Assembly (NCBI RefSeq): GCF_003340495.1 | Contig: NZ_QASA01000001.1 | Location: 1,240,001 to 1,304,000 of the forward strand | Direction: 5' to 3' | DNA: 64,000 bases | DNA from: Adhaeribacter pallidiroseus | GTDB lineage: Bacteria > Bacteroidota > Bacteroidia > Cytophagales > Hymenobacteraceae | Shown here: positions 60,503 through 64,000 of the stretch, piece by piece | How positions within the stretch are numbered: the first letter of the stretch is position 1 | How the letters are laid out: each line of letters starts with the position of its first letter | Program-made: the position numbers and the translations under genes | Notes under the pieces: generated by a model | Database searches by the model: none | What the model was told of the DNA's origin: nothing | What the model saw: the letters and a program-made list of their open reading frames with translations, nothing else

Positions 60503-63259
60503 TTAGCGCTGGAAACTCTCAAAATAATCGTTTAGTATTTGCTTGCTCTTGATTCTACTGTTGGGCGAAGCAGACTCCAGGCCACTGGGGGGCTGGCTTT
60601 TGATTAAAGCCGTGAGCGCTGTTCGGCCGCGGCCGGTGAGGTTTACGAAATCCGTGGATTCCTGGTGGCCCGGCGTTACTTTCCGTTTCAAGGTATTCCA
60701 TAAAAAATGGATGGCTTCCCGCACCCCTAAATCGGCTTTAGCTCTTCCATTTACGTCTTTGTACGCATAAGTCAGTGCTTCTTTTGGAGGCGGTTCGCAT
60801 TGCAGCAGCTTATCTATATTCAGGATTCCTTTCCCGTACATATTTTCTTTCCAGGTATAGTGATCTGGTTTCCGGGCGCTGGTCTGTAAGCAGTACCGGA
60901 AAGCTTCTACCACTTGCCATTTCTCCGGATATTTTTTTATTTCAGCGCTATAACGGGCTTTCCATAAGGCGGCGGCGGCGGCCACGTGGGGAGTAGCGTA
61001 ACTGGTGCCGTCGCCGTAGGCCATTATTTCCTGGCCGTCTTTATCCACAAAAGGCACGTACACCGATTCGCCGGGGGCCGCAATATCCACGGCGGGTCCG
61101 TAACTGGTACCGCTCCAGGGCTTTTCGTCGGGGTTGATGGCGGCTACCGCAATGGTGCCGGCGTATAACGCGGGGGCTACCACCATTTCTACTTCGTTGC
61201 CGGCCGCGCACACCCAGATTACTCCGTTGTCGTAAGCCAGTTTGGCGGCTTTTTCCATCATGGGGCGCGGGTAACTACCCATGCACATGAATATAATATC
61301 GGCGTTATTACTTACGGCGTGGTTCACGGCACTTACTAATTCTTTGCCGCCGCCCAGCAGCACTACCGTTTTGGCAATGCGGTAAGGAATCAATTTTAAT
61401 AAGGTATTATTCGAATCGTACAAAATGCCCTGATTCCCTTCGTTGGCGTAAGGCGGTTTGATGGTGCCGCCAATTACCAGGCTGGCGGTGCGGGTACCGT
61501 GGTTCGGATGTTTAAAAAACCATTTGGCCAGTTCGTCATGGGCATCGGTGTCGTTATCGATAAAATCCATGTCGAACTGCAAATTATAGGCTTCTTTTAC
61601 CTTGGAGTGGGTAGAATAGCCCGTGTCGAACTGCACGAGTTTTAAATCGCCAATATTTTCTTTAATAGCTTCCCATAACTTAGCATCTTTCTGCGTTTCT
61701 GTAAATTTTACGGCGCGCCAGTTCCATCTTCTTACGGCAGGCCAATTTTTATTTGCTATTTCGGCTTTACATAAAACGGAATCTTTCCATTTTTCTAGGA
61801 ATTTATCTTCGTTCCAGGTGGCGGTGCCGTCGTTGTAAATAACATCCACCGCCGATTCCTGACCGGTAGGTTGACCGCCAAAATTAACACCGGTACTGGC
61901 TACATCGGTATAAACCGGTAAATCCGGAGTGCAGGTATCAATATGAGGCAAGGCTTCTATTTCGGCGGCCAGCTCCCAGGGCGCCCGGTCCGACTTTACC
62001 GTGAGGTAGTAAAAACGCCTTTGGTCGGCATCCGAGGCGTACGGGAAAATGGGTTCGCTTTTCACCAAACCCGTTAAAAACGTGCGCGCGTTCGTTTTCC
62101 AGTCTTCCTGCAAAGCTTCCATGGCAGATAATTCTACCTCAAAATATTGCAGACCGCCCGGCCTGGCTTGCGGCAATTCCGGAGCAGGCGCACTTTCCGA
62201 GAGAGGGGCGGGCGGAGGAGCCACTGCTGTCTCTTTTGGGGCGGGCATCGCGGCAATTTCAAAAATCTGGTTGCGGTATTGTTCCATTTCTTTCGGGATT
62301 TCGATTTTAGCAATTGCTTTTAAAATGCTGCTGATCCGGATGCCTTCGTTGCCCATCCAGTCGATCACATCGTCCGGGTCGCCGGGCTCCACCACGGTGC
62401 CGTTTTTGCGCAGCCACTGGCCTTGGTTGTTGCGGCGGGGTACCCCGCTGTGGTGCAAAGCCACTACTTCGCCGGTACCCAGCCCTACCACCATGCTGCC
62501 CGACGAGCCCGGCAAAGTATCGGACTCGTAGATTAAAAAATTATCGGTGAGCGTGAGCATCCGGATGTCTTTGAGTACTACTTTTTTATAGTCGCCGGCT
62601 GGGTGTTGAATTACGATGCAATTTTCGCCGTCCAGGATTTTACCTAAGCTTTTATCTAACCGTACCGGCTGAAAATCCGTAACCGCTATGCCTTCTTCCG
62701 ATTTGGTTTCGATCGCCACAATGGTAAAATCCAGGCCACTAAACGGCACCGTGATCTGCTTTTCGATGGGCGAGGTCATGTAAAAAAGGTCGGGCCGCAG
62801 TTTAAAAGTTACCGGGTCGGAGGCGCCGGTGCCCAGCAATTCGTATTTAAATTGAGCCAAAGAAGTTTGGGCGGTTTCGGCATCGGGCAGCACGTGGTTG
62901 TTAGTAATAATTAAATTGGGGGCAATTAAAAACCCCGTACCGTACCCTGAGCCCCCAAAGGGGCTGCGAATCATGACGCGGCACACCGATTCGGAGAGCT
63001 GTAAGATTTTGCGCAGCACCAGTACGTCCTGGAAATTGGGCACGCCATTGATGCGCTCTACCGCGTCAACGGGGGCCAATCCTTCTCGCTCAATGCGTTG
63101 GGCCAGGCGGGCTGCTTCGTCGGGGCTTTGGATTTCCGTTAAAGTTACCTGGCCTTTGCGGTTATGGTAAATACCGTTTTTTATTCTTTCAATTTCCCGG
63201 ATAGAGGCCGAAAAGCGGTCGGAGGCGTAATTGGCAACACTGGTTTGGCTTTTATCCAT
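60503..63259 (-). CDS. Dual trypsin-like/subtilisin-like serine protease
   Basis: A 918-residue protein with two complete serine-protease triads. Residues ~90-320 are a trypsin/V8-like domain: GTGFLIAPNLIITNNHV (His122), GLDFTIVAIE (Asp177), LPGSSGSMVVG (Ser253). A Pro/Ala-rich linker spans about 338-366, followed by an inhibitor-like segment (370-450). Residues ~535-800 are a subtilase: VQFDTGYS (Asp545), HPNHGTRTA (His587), AAGNE (Asn688), GDGTSYATPHVA (Ser753). No signal peptide or sorting tail, so probably cytoplasmic. It may autoactivate or act sequentially on substrates. First gene of the group; a long leader region with palindromes lies upstream. Confidence 0.9.
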   Translation of the reverse strand: MDKSQTSVANYASDRFSASIREIERIKNGIYHNRKGQVTLTEIQSPDEAARLAQRIEREGLAPVDAVERINGVPNFQDVLVLRKILQLSESVCRVMIRSPFGGSGYGTGFLIAPNLIITNNHVLPDAETAQTSLAQFKYELLGTGASDPVTFKLRPDLFYMTSPIEKQITVPFSGLDFTIVAIETKSEEGIAVTDFQPVRLDKSLGKILDGENCIVIQHPAGDYKKVVLKDIRMLTLTDNFLIYESDTLPGSSGSMVVGLGTGEVVALHHSGVPRRNNQGQWLRKNGTVVEPGDPDDVIDWMGNEGIRISSILKAIAKIEIPKEMEQYRNQIFEIAAMPAPKETAVAPPPAPLSESAPAPELPQARPGGLQYFEVELSAMEALQEDWKTNARTFLTGLVKSEPIFPYASDADQRRFYYLTVKSDRAPWELAAEIEALPHIDTCTPDLPVYTDVASTGVNFGGQPTGQESAVDVIYNDGTATWNEDKFLEKWKDSVLCKAEIANKNWPAVRRWNWRAVKFTETQKDAKLWEAIKENIGDLKLVQFDTGYSTHSKVKEAYNLQFDMDFIDNDTDAHDELAKWFFKHPNHGTRTASLVIGGTIKPPYANEGNQGILYDSNNTLLKLIPYRIAKTVVLLGGGKELVSAVNHAVSNNADIIFMCMGSYPRPMMEKAAKLAYDNGVIWVCAAGNEVEMVVAPALYAGTIAVAAINPDEKPWSGTSYGPAVDIAAPGESVYVPFVDKDGQEIMAYGDGTSYATPHVAAAAALWKARYSAEIKKYPEKWQVVEAFRYCLQTSARKPDHYTWKENMYGKGILNIDKLLQCEPPPKEALTYAYKDVNGRAKADLGVREAIHFLWNTLKRKVTPGHQESTDFVNLTGRGRTALTALIKSQPPSGLESASPNSRIKSKQILNDYFESFQR

Positions 63260-63530
63260 AGGTTTAAATCATTAACAAAAAGGAAAATACTTTACCTGCT
63301 ACCCTTATTTTTAAAAATGAGGGGATAGGTAGTTAATTGCTTATCAGAACCCTGCTGGAGTAAACGCTCGGTCATTGGTGTTGCCTCTAGCGGTAAAATT
63401 AAATGGCGGCGGCAGGTATCTGTTTAACTAGCTTTTTTTCTGCATTTCCTAACCGGTTAGCAATCCTTGTTTAATGAATAATCTGGCTGGGTTTGCATTT
63501 TTAAACTTAGAGGAAAAGCCTGGCCACCGC

Positions 63531-63559
63531 AATACTGATTTTTCAGTATTTTTTTAAAT
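63531..63559. promoter_or_regulatory. 20-bp palindrome with T-rich tail, copy 2
   Basis: AATACTGATTTTTCAGTATT (63531-63550) followed by TTTTTAAAT, 272 bp upstream of the dual-protease start. Same sequence and orientation as copy 1, including a preceding GC and the T-rich, AAAT tail. Confidence 0.5.
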
Positions 63560-63679
63560 TTAGAGTAGAAATAACTTATGGTGCCTTATAGGCTCCTGAC
63601 TTGCCGATGAAAACACACCGTATGGGCATGTTAAGGTAAGTCCCATTTATAAAATAGCTAACCCGTTAAGTAGTAATAG

Positions 63680-63709
63680 ATATTTAAAAAATACTGAAAA
63701 ATCAGTATT
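63680..63709. promoter_or_regulatory. 20-bp palindrome with T-rich tail, copy 3 (inverted)
   Basis: AATACTGAAAAATCAGTATT (63690-63709), reverse complement of copies 1 and 2, preceded by the complementary A-rich tail (ATTTAAAAA from 63681). Together with copy 2 it forms a large inverted repeat 139 bp apart. Confidence 0.5.
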
Positions 63710-64000
63710 GTGGGTGAAACAGACTTCTCTTACATTTAATTTTATAAACCATCGGGAAACTTGGCTTCCTGCAACACTTTGCATCAAACAGTAATACGGA
63801 TATAACCCAGGTTTTTACTCCTTACTGCTTCCTTCACAATATACGATTGCTCAATTAGCTATCGCTGACAAGCATCTATTGAATATAGAATAAGATGAGG
63901 CTACAAGAAATCCGTCCTTGAACTTTAGGATGGGATTTCATAGCGTATTATTGAAAATTCACTCCTATAAAAGTTGTCATGAGACTAGGCCAATTTATAC

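Larger units (their letters stand above)
63260..64000. other. Leader region of the hydrolase group
   Basis: About 740 bp without a gene, up to the window end. It holds two palindromes (63531-63559 and 63680-63709) in opposite orientation 139 bp apart. Promoters in either direction could lie here; the next gene to the right is outside the window. Confidence 0.4.

Overview
The window looks like chromosomal DNA from a Bacteroidota bacterium, most likely an environmental Cytophagales/Hymenobacteraceae member (Adhaeribacter- or Pontibacter-like; the placement is inference). Supporting signs are a type IX secretion (T9SS) C-terminal sorting domain, a DUF4290 protein, PAS-rich soluble histidine kinases, a BlaI/M56 locus, lipoproteins with Bacteroidota-type lipoboxes, AT-rich intergenic DNA, MurA with Asp in place of the catalytic Cys, and candidate -7 boxes of the TAnnTTTG type. 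I saw no rRNA, tRNA, CRISPR array, intact insertion sequence or prophage.

Layout. 1-3.1 kb: two convergent, related histidine kinases (one cut by the window edge). 3.8-5.3 kb: a Tat-exported enolase-superfamily enzyme. 5.9-17.4 kb: an accessory, regulator-rich stretch (Crp/Fnr, WYL, two AraC proteins) with small redox or detoxification genes (EthD, Rid-like, SDR, NmrA-like, FAD monooxygenase) and an acyltransferase. 17.6-20.5 kb: an envelope cluster (membrane protein, outer-membrane phospholipase A, lipoprotein, MscL). 21-41 kb: mostly core metabolism and information genes on the minus strand (trpS, a queuosine-precursor-type transporter with an apparent frameshift, RNase Z, a STAS protein, purC, the lysC-lysA operon, a biotin operon bioB-F-D-A with an added ketosynthase, murA, DUF4290, a PcrA/UvrD helicase), then blaI with a wrecked BlaR1-like M56 gene. 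41.5-55.1 kb: a GAF protein, a phosphate-type porin, a secreted PQQ-type dehydrogenase with Ig, CBM6 and T9SS modules, a beta-propeller lipoprotein, a DUF5009-type membrane acyltransferase, a secreted esterase, a cassette-like AT-rich gene, and an isoquinoline-oxidoreductase-type molybdenum enzyme. 55.5-63.3 kb: a minus-strand group encoding a cytoplasmic dual trypsin/subtilisin protease, an M19-like dipeptidase, a lipase-fold hydrolase and two proteins of unknown family, with three copies of one 20-bp palindrome around it.

How the genes work together. The lysC/lysA and biotin genes form tight, overlapping operons. The dual protease and dipeptidase are 11 bp apart, and the lipase carries the same palindrome upstream as the protease. 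This fits one coregulated hydrolytic module of unknown purpose, and it is the best candidate here for an undescribed system. Intergenic DNA is rich in small palindromic repeats: a composite element at 35.1-35.4 kb with a decayed relative at 51.6 kb, a MITE-like element at 56.5 kb with a relative at 36.9 kb, and hairpins built from seven-base repeats at several gene ends.
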